DNA of 6,774 bases from Microbacteriaceae bacterium (lineage in GTDB: Bacteria > Actinomycetota > Actinomycetes > Actinomycetales > Microbacteriaceae): positions 1 through 6,774 of the forward strand of contig CANGGA010000057.1 in NCBI GenBank assembly GCA_947453285.1, written 5' to 3'. Both the position numbers and the translations under genes were made by a program. This document shows, in pieces, positions 1-5,871 of the stretch (positions within the stretch are counted from its first letter, which is position 1; each line of letters begins with the position of its first letter). Under the pieces are notes generated by a model that had not been told where the DNA came from, did no database searches, and saw only the letters and a list, made by a program, of their open reading frames with translations.

Positions 1-492
1 CCATTCGTGCCACCGCGCACCCAAAAGTTGCTTTCGTCGATTGAGAAATTTGGTGAAGACCTGTTTGCCAAGACTCTCGAATTCGAACGAGCTTCTGAGC
101 GCGTGCTCATCGCAAGTGAAAACTTCACCGCCTATGTTCCATTTGCCGGTCGTTGGCCAATCGAGATTCACCTGTTGCCACACCGCCACGTGCAAAACCT
201 CACTCAGCTAACACAGTCGGAGCGAGCCGAGCTTGCAGACGTCTACCGTCGTTTGCTGAAAGCACTCGACGAGATTTATGAAACGCCAACGCCTTACATT
301 TCTGCCTGGCACCAGGCACCGCTAATCGAGGCTGGCAAAAACGTTCGTTTGCAGTTGCAAATCACTTCGCCAAGACGTGCTGCCGACAAGTTGAAATACC
401 TGGCCGGTTCTGAGTCGGCCATGGGTGCCTTCATCGCAGACTTTCCGCCAGAGAAGACAGCAGCGCAAATTCGTGAAGCGCTCGGCAACTAG
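1..492 (+). CDS. galT: Galactose-1-phosphate uridylyltransferase, C-terminal part (5' end off window)
   Basis: This enzyme of the Leloir pathway transfers UMP from UDP-glucose to galactose-1-phosphate in the cytoplasm. Only the last 163 residues are present. The frame is open to base 1 and reads PFVPPRTQKLL. In this family that segment directly follows the active-site HPHGQ motif, so the catalytic histidine lies just left of the window. The GTG at 7 is therefore an internal codon, not the start. The C-terminal domain is recognisable from FAGRWPIEIHLLPHRHVQN, YISAWHQAPL and the tail SPRRAADKLKYLAGSES, which is typical of actinobacterial GalT. The metal-site histidine of the WH motif is kept (codon 310-312). 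The histidine pair found further on in E. coli GalT (LHAH) is replaced by LQLQ. The stop codon abuts the galK start, so the two genes are almost certainly co-transcribed. The family assignment is secure from motifs recalled from E. coli GalT. Confidence 0.95.
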   Translation, partial: PFVPPRTQKLLSSIEKFGEDLFAKTLEFERASERVLIASENFTAYVPFAGRWPIEIHLLPHRHVQNLTQLTQSERAELADVYRRLLKALDEIYETPTPYISAWHQAPLIEAGKNVRLQLQITSPRRAADKLKYLAGSESAMGAFIADFPPEKTAAQIREALGN

Positions 493-1653
493 ATGACAAC
501 CTCGAAGAATATCGAAGCCGTCGCTGCAGCCTTTGGTTCGGCCTTCGGTTACGAACCTGCCGGCGTCTGGTCTGCCCCCGGTCGCGTAAACCTAATCGGC
601 GAGCACACCGATTACAACCTAGGATTCGTTTTGCCCTTCGCGATTAACCGCCGAACCTATGCGGCGGTTAGCCTTCGCAGCGACTCAATTGTTCGAGTTG
701 CCTCAAGCTTTTCGCAGACACCACACGAGATTGACCTAAGCGCCATCGAGAGAAACCCAGAGAATGACTGGGCGGCATACCCGTTCGGTGTGGCCTGGGC
801 GATTCAGCAAATAACCGATAAACCAGGCATCGGCTTCGACGCATTCTTCGACTCCGACGTTCCCGTTGGTTCGGGGCTATCTTCATCGGCAGCCATCGAG
901 TGCTCGATCGGTTTGGCATTGAACGAACTTTGGGCCGCTGGCCTGACTCGTCAGCAACTTGCCCGTGCTGGGCAGCTTGCCGAAAACGAAATCGTTGGCG
1001 CGCCAACCGGAATCATGGATCAGTCTGCGTCTCTGCTCGGAGAGCGCGACCACGCAGTTTTTCTGGATTGCAAATCACTTGAGGCTAAGTCAATCGAATT
1101 GGGTTTTGACGCCGAGAATCTTGAGTTGATGATTATCGATACTCGAGTAGCGCATCGACTAGTCGACGGCGGTTATGCAGCAAGGCGCGATTCCTGCGAA
1201 CTCGGTGCGAGCACGATGGGTGTTTCTTCGCTTCGCGAACTAAGCGTCGGCGATCTGCCTCGAGCACACGAAGTCATGGATGGCGTGACCTACCGTCGCG
1301 TTCGCCACATCGTCACCGAAAATGACCGAGTTGTCGAAACGGTGAACAAGTTGCAAGAAGAAGGCCCGAGAGCAATCGGTGCTTTGCTGAATGCCTCGCA
1401 TGTTTCGATGCGAGATGACTTTGAGATTTCGATTGACGAACTAGACACAGCTGTTGATGTTGCCAATCGTCACGGCGCAATCGGTGCTCGAATGACCGGG
1501 GGCGGTTTTGGTGGCGCAGCGATTGCTCTGGCACCAATCGAACGGGTTAGCGAAATAACTCTCGCCGTGCTTGCAGAATTTGAGTTGCTTGGTTATGCGA
1601 AGCCAAATATTTTTGCGGTGACCGCTGATCAGGGTGCTCGTCGCGACCGTTAG
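493..1653 (+). CDS. galK: Galactokinase
   Basis: This cytoplasmic GHMP-family kinase phosphorylates galactose at C1 with ATP, the first committed step of the Leloir pathway. At 386 residues it has the usual family length and looks complete. Residues 30-42 are the galactokinase signature GRVNLIGEHTDYN. R31 matches the catalytic arginine, and E37, H38 and D40 match the sugar-contacting residues of the human enzyme. Residues 124-134 (PVGSGLSSSAA) form the ATP-binding GHMP loop. D176 in GIMDQSAS is the expected catalytic aspartate. Residues 334-346 (MTGGGFGGAAIAL) are the third GHMP motif. The ATG directly follows the galT stop (TAGATG) and no strong Shine-Dalgarno precedes it, so translation is probably coupled to galT. 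Gene order galT-galK is common in actinobacteria. The 3' end faces the gabD stop with 9 bases between them. Confidence 0.97.
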   Translation: MTTSKNIEAVAAAFGSAFGYEPAGVWSAPGRVNLIGEHTDYNLGFVLPFAINRRTYAAVSLRSDSIVRVASSFSQTPHEIDLSAIERNPENDWAAYPFGVAWAIQQITDKPGIGFDAFFDSDVPVGSGLSSSAAIECSIGLALNELWAAGLTRQQLARAGQLAENEIVGAPTGIMDQSASLLGERDHAVFLDCKSLEAKSIELGFDAENLELMIIDTRVAHRLVDGGYAARRDSCELGASTMGVSSLRELSVGDLPRAHEVMDGVTYRRVRHIVTENDRVVETVNKLQEEGPRAIGALLNASHVSMRDDFEISIDELDTAVDVANRHGAIGARMTGGGFGGAAIALAPIERVSEITLAVLAEFELLGYAKPNIFAVTADQGARRDR

Positions 1654-1667
1654 TTTTTCTGCCTAAC
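1649..1667. repeat. Small inverted repeat spanning the galK and gabD stop codons
   Basis: GTTAG (1649-1653) and CTAAC (1663-1667) are perfect reverse complements around a 9-base loop with a T-run. Each arm contains one of the two facing stop codons, so part of the symmetry is forced by the convergent TAG stops. The stem is only 5 bp and AT-rich, which is weak for an intrinsic terminator. It is the only candidate transcription-end structure I see between these converging units. Confidence 0.25.
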
Positions 1668-3132
1668 CCAGCGGGTCAGGAGTCATTACATATTTGGTTT
1701 CGAGATATTCGTTGATGCCCTCTGGCCCACCCTCGCGGCCAAGACCAGAAGCCTTGACTCCACCAAATGGCGCAGCGGCGTTTGAGACCAGGCCGGTGTT
1801 CAAGCCGGTCATTCCGGTGTCTAGTGTTTCGATGAGGCGGAGTCCGCGCTTTAGATCTGCTGTAAAGGCATAGCTAACCAAGCCGAACTCGGTGTCGTTC
1901 GCCAGGCGAACGGCCTCGTCTTCGGTCTTGAAGCGAGTGATTGGGGCAATTGGGCCAAAAATCTCTTCTTGAAGAATGGCTGAGCCAGGCTTTACGTGGT
2001 CTAGAACCGTAGGCATAAAGAAGTAGCCGTCGCCATCGCCGGCTTCGCCACCAACTAGAACTTGGCCGCCCTCGCGCTTGGTTTCTTCGACCAGTCGGGT
2101 CATGTTGGCTCGGGCCTTTTCGTTGATGACCGGTCCGCAGGTGGTTTCGGCAGCAAGGCCGCGACCTAGCTTCAGCCCGCTCATGCGCTCGGCAAACTTC
2201 TGGCCGAACTCATCGGCAACCGAGTCATGGATGATAAACCGGTTGGCCGCGGTGCATGCCTGACCGATGTTGCGCATCTTGGCGAGCATGGCGCCGTTGA
2301 CCGCTGCATCGATGTCTGCATCCTCGAATACCAAGAACGGTGCGTTTCCGCCGAGCTCCATCGATGAACGAAGAACGCGCTGCGCACTCTGCTCGAGCAA
2401 TTTCACGCCGACCTGGGTCGAACCGGTAAATGTAATTTTGCGAAGACGTGAGTCTGCGATGATTGGCGCACTTGTGGCACCAGAAGTTGAAGTGGTGATC
2501 ACATTGACCACACCTGCAGGCAAGCCAGCTTCTTCGAGAGTGGCAACAAGAAGCAAGGTCGTGAGTGGAGTCAACTCGGCTGGCTTGACCACCATGGTGC
2601 AACCGGCTGCAATGGCTGGGCCGATCTTTCGGGTTGCCATCGCCAATGGAAAGTTCCACGGAGTAATTGCGAAAGCCGGGCCAACCGGGCGCTGAGTTAC
2701 CAACATGCGCCCGGTGCCTTCTGGAGAGATTCCGTAGCGACCAGAAATGCGAACGGCCTCTTCGCTGAACCAGCGCAGGAATTCGTTTCCGTAGGTTACT
2801 TCGCCGCGCGCTTCGGCAAGAGGCTTGCCCATTTCCATGCTGATTAGCATTGCGAATTCTTCGCTGCGTTCTCGAACCAAATCAAAAGTGCGACGCAAGA
2901 TTTCTGCGCGTTCGCGAGGTGCAACGCGCGCCCAGGCAGCCTGCGCTTCGTCTGCGGCAGTAAGAGCACGCAAGCCATCTTCAGCCGTGGCGTTTGCGAT
3001 TTCGAGAAGGGTCTTGCCGGTTGCTGGGTCTTCGACCGCAATCTTGGTCGCGGCACTGCCTTCGACCCATTTGCCGCCGATGTAAAGACCGGTTGGAACC
3101 TTGGCTAAAAGCTCGTGTTCACTAAGCGCCAT
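1663..3132 (-). CDS. gabD: Succinate-semialdehyde dehydrogenase, probably NAD-preferring
   Basis: This aldehyde dehydrogenase oxidises succinate semialdehyde to succinate, the last step of GABA degradation feeding the TCA cycle. The 489-residue length is normal for the family. The catalytic set is intact: N160 in TPWNFP, E259 in ELGGNAPF and nucleophile C293 in GQACTAANRF. R168, R287 and S450 align with the three residues that bind the succinate carboxylate in human SSADH, which supports GabD over other aldehyde dehydrogenases. The C-terminal stretch NTGLVSNAAAPFGG and ASGLGREG is also GabD-like. K183-P-A-E186 has glutamate at the cofactor-selecting position, where NADP enzymes such as E. coli GabD have a small residue, so NAD preference is inferred. 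The second cysteine of the CxC redox switch is absent (A295). The start is an ATG with AAGGA seven bases upstream. It is the last gene of the minus-strand operon, 39 bases after pncA. Confidence 0.9.
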   Translation of the reverse strand: MALSEHELLAKVPTGLYIGGKWVEGSAATKIAVEDPATGKTLLEIANATAEDGLRALTAADEAQAAWARVAPRERAEILRRTFDLVRERSEEFAMLISMEMGKPLAEARGEVTYGNEFLRWFSEEAVRISGRYGISPEGTGRMLVTQRPVGPAFAITPWNFPLAMATRKIGPAIAAGCTMVVKPAELTPLTTLLLVATLEEAGLPAGVVNVITTSTSGATSAPIIADSRLRKITFTGSTQVGVKLLEQSAQRVLRSSMELGGNAPFLVFEDADIDAAVNGAMLAKMRNIGQACTAANRFIIHDSVADEFGQKFAERMSGLKLGRGLAAETTCGPVINEKARANMTRLVEETKREGGQVLVGGEAGDGDGYFFMPTVLDHVKPGSAILQEEIFGPIAPITRFKTEDEAVRLANDTEFGLVSYAFTADLKRGLRLIETLDTGMTGLNTGLVSNAAAPFGGVKASGLGREGGPEGINEYLETKYVMTPDPLG

Positions 3133-3139
3133 TGCTTTA

Positions 3140-3144
3140 TCCTT
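3140..3144 (-). promoter_or_regulatory. Ribosome binding site of gabD
   Basis: On the minus strand AAGGA lies 7 bases before the ATG of the aldehyde dehydrogenase. It fixes the start and shows that gabD can be translated independently of pncA despite the 39-base gap. Confidence 0.7.
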
Positions 3145-3171
3145 GCTCGAATTTGTTCGGATGCTAATAGT

Positions 3172-3750
3172 TTAGGCAACTACCGCGCAGCCAGCCGCCT
3201 GCATTTTGGCAACCGCTGCCGCCGTGGTTTCGGCGCTGATGCCGGCACAAAGTTCAGACAAGACTCGCACCTTGAGTTGCTCGCCGAGGGCATCGAGGGC
3301 CGAGGCCAGAACGCAGTAGTCGGTCGCGATTCCAGCGATATCTAGGTGGTCGACGCTTGCAGATTCAAGCACCTCTGAAAGCGAGCGACCGTCGCGGGTA
3401 ACCCCTTCGAACGCAGAATAGCTCGGCTCCCCCATGCCCTTTTCGACGTGCACCTGAATCAATGAAGTGTCGAGGTTTGGGTGGTACTCGGCTCCGTGAG
3501 TTTCAGCGACGCAGTGCACCGGCCAAGAATTCACAAAATCTGGAGTTTCGCCCTGATTTGCAAAGTGGCCACCGTTATTGTTGTCGCCATCGTGCCAGTC
3601 TCGAGAGGCAAGAACAAGATCATATTCACTCGGATGCGCGCGAAGGAAGTCGGTGATCTTGCGGGCGACCGCGGCACCACCGTTGACTGCGAGCGATCCG
3701 CCTTCGCAGAAATCGTTCTGAACATCAACGATTAAGAGAGCTTTAGTCAT
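3172..3750 (-). CDS. pncA: Nicotinamidase / pyrazinamidase
   Basis: This cytoplasmic hydrolase converts nicotinamide to nicotinate and ammonia for NAD salvage through the Preiss-Handler route. Enzymes of this family also activate pyrazinamide. The protein has 192 residues, close to the 186 of M. tuberculosis PncA. The catalytic triad is D9 (VDVQNDF), K104 (VEKG) and C146 (ATDYCV). The metal ligands are D51 and H53 (SRDWH), H62 (GGHF) and H79 (WPVHCV). All correspond to the mycobacterial enzyme's D8, K96, C138, D49, H51, H57 and H71. The loop between the first and second metal histidines is three residues longer here and contains NNN. The ATG is 16 bases downstream of the dacB stop and only a weak purine-rich stretch (AGAGCAGA) precedes it, so it is probably translated from the dacB transcript. 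The first residues MTKALLIVDVQ fit the family start. Confidence 0.95.
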   Translation of the reverse strand: MTKALLIVDVQNDFCEGGSLAVNGGAAVARKITDFLRAHPSEYDLVLASRDWHDGDNNNGGHFANQGETPDFVNSWPVHCVAETHGAEYHPNLDTSLIQVHVEKGMGEPSYSAFEGVTRDGRSLSEVLESASVDHLDIAGIATDYCVLASALDALGEQLKVRVLSELCAGISAETTAAAVAKMQAAGCAVVA

Positions 3751-3766
3751 GTCGATCTGCTCTGGG

Positions 3767-5149
3767 CTAGTTGTTCGAGAGAGTGTTGCCGCAGCGATAG
3801 AAACCGGTTACCAATGCGTCGATTGCATCCTTGGCATTGTCTTGAACGTTGCCAAGCGCATAAACGGCGAACACCAAGTGCGTGTTGTCTTTTGCACTGA
3901 TAATGCCGGCAAGCGTGTATCCGTGCTTGATCCAACCGGTCTTGGCAATCACGTGACCTGCGGCATCCAGGTTGTCGCCACCAAATCGAGAGGCAAGTGA
4001 ACCGCTCTCGTGCGAGATTGGCAAGCCCTGATAAATGACCGCGTAGTTGCCTTGCGCACTAAGAATCAGCTTCGAAAGTTTGGCGAGATAACTTGGCGCA
4101 ACCGAGTTGAAATCTGAAAGACCGCTGCCGTCTTTAATGACGACATTCGACGACGAAAGCATCGTTGAGTTCAGAGCCATCTTGATTGCGGCATTCAAAG
4201 AAGTGAACGAACCATCGAAGCCTTCTTTAAGCGAAACCAGTCTCGCCAAGAATTCTGCCTGGGTGTTGTCAGAAACCAAGAGCATGTGCTTCACCCACTG
4301 GCTGATCGGTTGCGAGTAAACACTGGCAATCGAAGTAGCTCCGCTTGCGAGCTTTCCTTCGGTGACGGTGGCACCGCTTGCGGTTGCACCGAGTGCGCTC
4401 TTGAACCAACGACCGGCGTTGGCAACAGGTGTTGTGCTTCGAGGCGAAGTTTCTGAACCGGGAGTCTGGCGATCGCCATCTACCTGAAGCGCGGTTACCT
4501 CAGACATGTATCCCTGAGTCTGTTCGGTGCGCTGCCAAGTTGGCTCCCAACTCGGGCCACTAAACAAAGTTGAATCGAGCACAATCTTGCTAACCGCTTG
4601 ACCCTTGAGGGCGGCGGTCACGGCAACCGCTAGGTCGCTTAGCTTCGGGGCATCCTTGTAAACAGACTGTTTGCCGTTGACGGTGCGCGAAAGAGTTGGG
4701 TCACCGGCGCCAACCAAATAAATGGTGCCTGGGGTTGCCGGATCTTGGTAGACCTTGGTCTCGACGCGATAGTTAGGGCCGAGCACCTGAAGCGCGGCAG
4801 TTGCCGTTAGCAGCTTCATGGTCGAAGCCGTTGCCGCCGGGGTATCACCATTGCGATCGAAGAGCACCTCGTCGGTATCTGCGTTGATTACAACGCCACT
4901 GAAGTTTGCAAGTCTTGGGTCGGCAGCCTGAGTCGCAACCGAGCAGGTGCGAGCAACACTCGAGGTGGCAGCTGGGGTCGGGTTTGCCGAATCGCTGGCA
5001 CTCGCCGAGTTAGAAGGCTCCGCCTTCAGGCGGGTGGCACTGCCCGAAATGCTGAATCCGCCGATGATTAGAGCTAGGGTCGCAACTCCAGCTGCGGCAC
5101 CAATGCCGACCTGCTTGAAATAAGCGAACTTTTCTTTGCCCTCTGACAA
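3767..5149 (-). CDS. dacB: D-alanyl-D-alanine carboxypeptidase / endopeptidase, peptidase S13 (PBP4) family
   Basis: This extracytoplasmic low-molecular-mass penicillin-binding protein trims or cleaves peptidoglycan peptides. The 460-residue protein carries the three penicillin-binding motifs in order: S109-T-M-K112, S293-D-N295 and K403-T-G405. It also has the S13 signatures GDPTL (149-153) and DGSGLS (340-345). Residues 14-36 are hydrophobic after a lysine-containing N-terminus and form a signal peptide or membrane anchor. There is no lipobox. A Ser/Ala/Pro-rich linker covers about 45-66. The distance from SxxK to SxN (184 residues) is shorter than in E. coli PBP4, so the inserted domains are smaller. 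The start is TTG, supported by AGGAG six bases upstream. No ATG or GTG offers a credible start upstream or near the signal sequence. C69 and C453 are the only cysteines. It is the first gene of the operon with pncA and gabD. Confidence 0.93.
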   Translation of the reverse strand: MSEGKEKFAYFKQVGIGAAAGVATLALIIGGFSISGSATRLKAEPSNSASASDSANPTPAATSSVARTCSVATQAADPRLANFSGVVINADTDEVLFDRNGDTPAATASTMKLLTATAALQVLGPNYRVETKVYQDPATPGTIYLVGAGDPTLSRTVNGKQSVYKDAPKLSDLAVAVTAALKGQAVSKIVLDSTLFSGPSWEPTWQRTEQTQGYMSEVTALQVDGDRQTPGSETSPRSTTPVANAGRWFKSALGATASGATVTEGKLASGATSIASVYSQPISQWVKHMLLVSDNTQAEFLARLVSLKEGFDGSFTSLNAAIKMALNSTMLSSSNVVIKDGSGLSDFNSVAPSYLAKLSKLILSAQGNYAVIYQGLPISHESGSLASRFGGDNLDAAGHVIAKTGWIKHGYTLAGIISAKDNTHLVFAVYALGNVQDNAKDAIDALVTGFYRCGNTLSNN

Positions 5150-5155
5150 GAGTCT

Positions 5156-5160
5156 CTCCT
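5156..5160 (-). promoter_or_regulatory. Ribosome binding site that fixes the TTG start of dacB
   Basis: AGGAG on the minus strand sits 6 bases before TTG at 5149-5147. This is the best Shine-Dalgarno match I see in the window and decides in favour of the TTG start. Confidence 0.75.
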
Positions 5161-5175
5161 GATCGAATACGTGCG

Positions 5176-5190
5176 GAATTGCTTCAATTC
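5176..5190. promoter_or_regulatory. Perfect inverted repeat GAATTG-CTT-CAATTC, candidate operator for dacB
   Basis: The two 6-base arms (5176-5181 and 5185-5190) are exact reverse complements with a 3-base centre. The repeat overlaps the proposed dacB -10 box and the expected transcription start, a typical place for a repressor site. A short hairpin at the 5' end of the mRNA is the alternative. No known regulator motif is recognised. Confidence 0.4.
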
Positions 5191-5192
5191 TA
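5187..5192 (-). promoter_or_regulatory. Putative -10 box of the dacB-pncA-gabD operon
   Basis: TAGAAT on the minus strand fits the TANNNT -10 consensus. Transcription would begin near 5180, giving a leader of about 30 bases that contains the Shine-Dalgarno site. No convincing TTGACA-like -35 lies 17-18 bases upstream (AAGGTC or GAAGGT), so the call rests on the -10 alone. Confidence 0.4.
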
Positions 5193-5193
5193 A

Positions 5194-5208
5194 CGCCGGC
5201 ACTCGGCG
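5194..5208. repeat. Inverted repeat CGCCG-gcact-CGGCG between the divergent promoters
   Basis: Two perfect 5-base arms flank a 5-base centre, lying between the two proposed -10 boxes. It could be a regulator site acting on both directions. A short GC-rich symmetry like this can also arise by chance. Confidence 0.25.
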
Positions 5209-5226
5209 AGACCTTCGTCTGGCTTT

Positions 5227-5232
5227 TAGACT
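5227..5232 (+). promoter_or_regulatory. Putative -10 box of copC, placed for leaderless transcription
   Basis: TAGACT matches TANNNT and ends 6 bases before the copC ATG, so transcription would start at or next to the A of the start codon. Leaderless mRNAs with this spacing are common in actinobacteria. The alternative, that GAAGG at 5233-5237 is a Shine-Dalgarno, leaves only 1 base to the ATG, which is too close to work normally. Confidence 0.5.
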
Positions 5233-5238
5233 GAAGGC

Positions 5239-5868
5239 ATGAAAAAAGTTATCTCGCTGACCGCAGCCATCGTTGCCATTGCAGCCAACCTGTTTTTTGC
5301 CCCAGCGGCCTTTGCCCACGACGAGGTCAACTCAACCTATCCGGCAAGCGGTGAGACCGTCGAAGCCGGCCAAATTTCGGTCTCGGTAACTTTCAACGAA
5401 GACGTTATGTCGAGTCCAGATAACTCTGGTTTCGAAATCAAGGTCAGCGACGCCAAGGGCAACGAACAACCAACCGGCTGCCTCATGGCTGGCGGACCAA
5501 GCGTTTCTGTCTTGACCTCAATCGCAGAAGCCGGAGACTACACAGTTGACTGGCGTTCTGTTTCAAACGACGGTCACGCAAACGAAGGCACCTTCAAGTT
5601 CACGGTTGCCAACACCAGCGGATACGCGCAGGAGGCAGTCGACGCGTTGGCTTGCCCAATGCTCATGGATGCAACGCCTGCGGCAATCATGTATGCAACC
5701 GATGACATGAAGCGCGATGCAACCGCACCGGCAGAAGACAACGGTGCAGTTACCGGTCTTGCCATCGGTGCTGGGTTCATTGTGATTGGTGCGGTGGCGG
5801 CAGTGCTAACCACTCGCTTGCGTGAACGTCGCGCAGCCAAGAAGCCTGCAACGCTCGAAGAAGACTAA
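5239..5868 (+). CDS. copC: CopC-domain copper-binding protein with signal peptide and C-terminal membrane anchor
   Basis: CopC-type proteins bind copper outside the cytoplasmic membrane and usually pass it to, or buffer it for, the CopD/YcnJ membrane transporter. The 209-residue protein has a signal peptide ending APAAFA at residue 26. Cleavage there exposes H27 as the mature N-terminus, the residue that forms the Cu(II) site in CopC together with the D-x-H pair, seen here as D111 and H113 in NDGHANEG. The immunoglobulin-like domain spans about 27-124. A segment at about 137-158 holds C139, M141, M143, M151 and M157. A transmembrane helix at about 170-192 is followed by a basic tail (RLRERR), giving an N-out, C-in anchor. 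C81 and C139 could form a disulfide. No copD lies next to it in the window. The start MKK fits a signal peptide. The gene is divergent from dacB and ends 3 bases from the aspA stop. Confidence 0.88.
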   Translation: MKKVISLTAAIVAIAANLFFAPAAFAHDEVNSTYPASGETVEAGQISVSVTFNEDVMSSPDNSGFEIKVSDAKGNEQPTGCLMAGGPSVSVLTSIAEAGDYTVDWRSVSNDGHANEGTFKFTVANTSGYAQEAVDALACPMLMDATPAAIMYATDDMKRDATAPAEDNGAVTGLAIGAGFIVIGAVAAVLTTRLRERRAAKKPATLEED

Positions 5869-5871
5869 GCG

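Noticed and set aside
7..9. GTG as the start of the galT fragment
   Set aside because: The frame continues to base 1, and the residues around it (PFVPPR) are the family segment that follows the active-site HPHGQ, so the gene begins outside the window.
668..1006. Open frame opposite galK
   Set aside because: It is Arg-rich low-complexity translation antisense to an intact galactokinase.
2225..2659. Open frame of 144 codons on the minus strand, shifted against gabD
   Set aside because: It is a shifted frame within gabD, rich in His, Arg and Cys without any domain. gabD itself is intact, so it is not a frameshift product.
2267..2695. Open frame of 142 codons on the plus strand opposite gabD
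   Set aside because: It is antisense to a well-supported dehydrogenase, has no recognisable domain or ribosome site, and reflects the codon bias of the real gene.
3133..3171. Independent promoter in front of gabD
   Set aside because: The 39-base gap is short and shows a ribosome site but no clear -10/-35 pair, so co-transcription with pncA is simpler.
5074..5319. Minus-strand open frame crossing the dacB-copC promoter region
   Set aside because: It overlaps both signal-peptide regions and the promoters, and has no domain or credible start.
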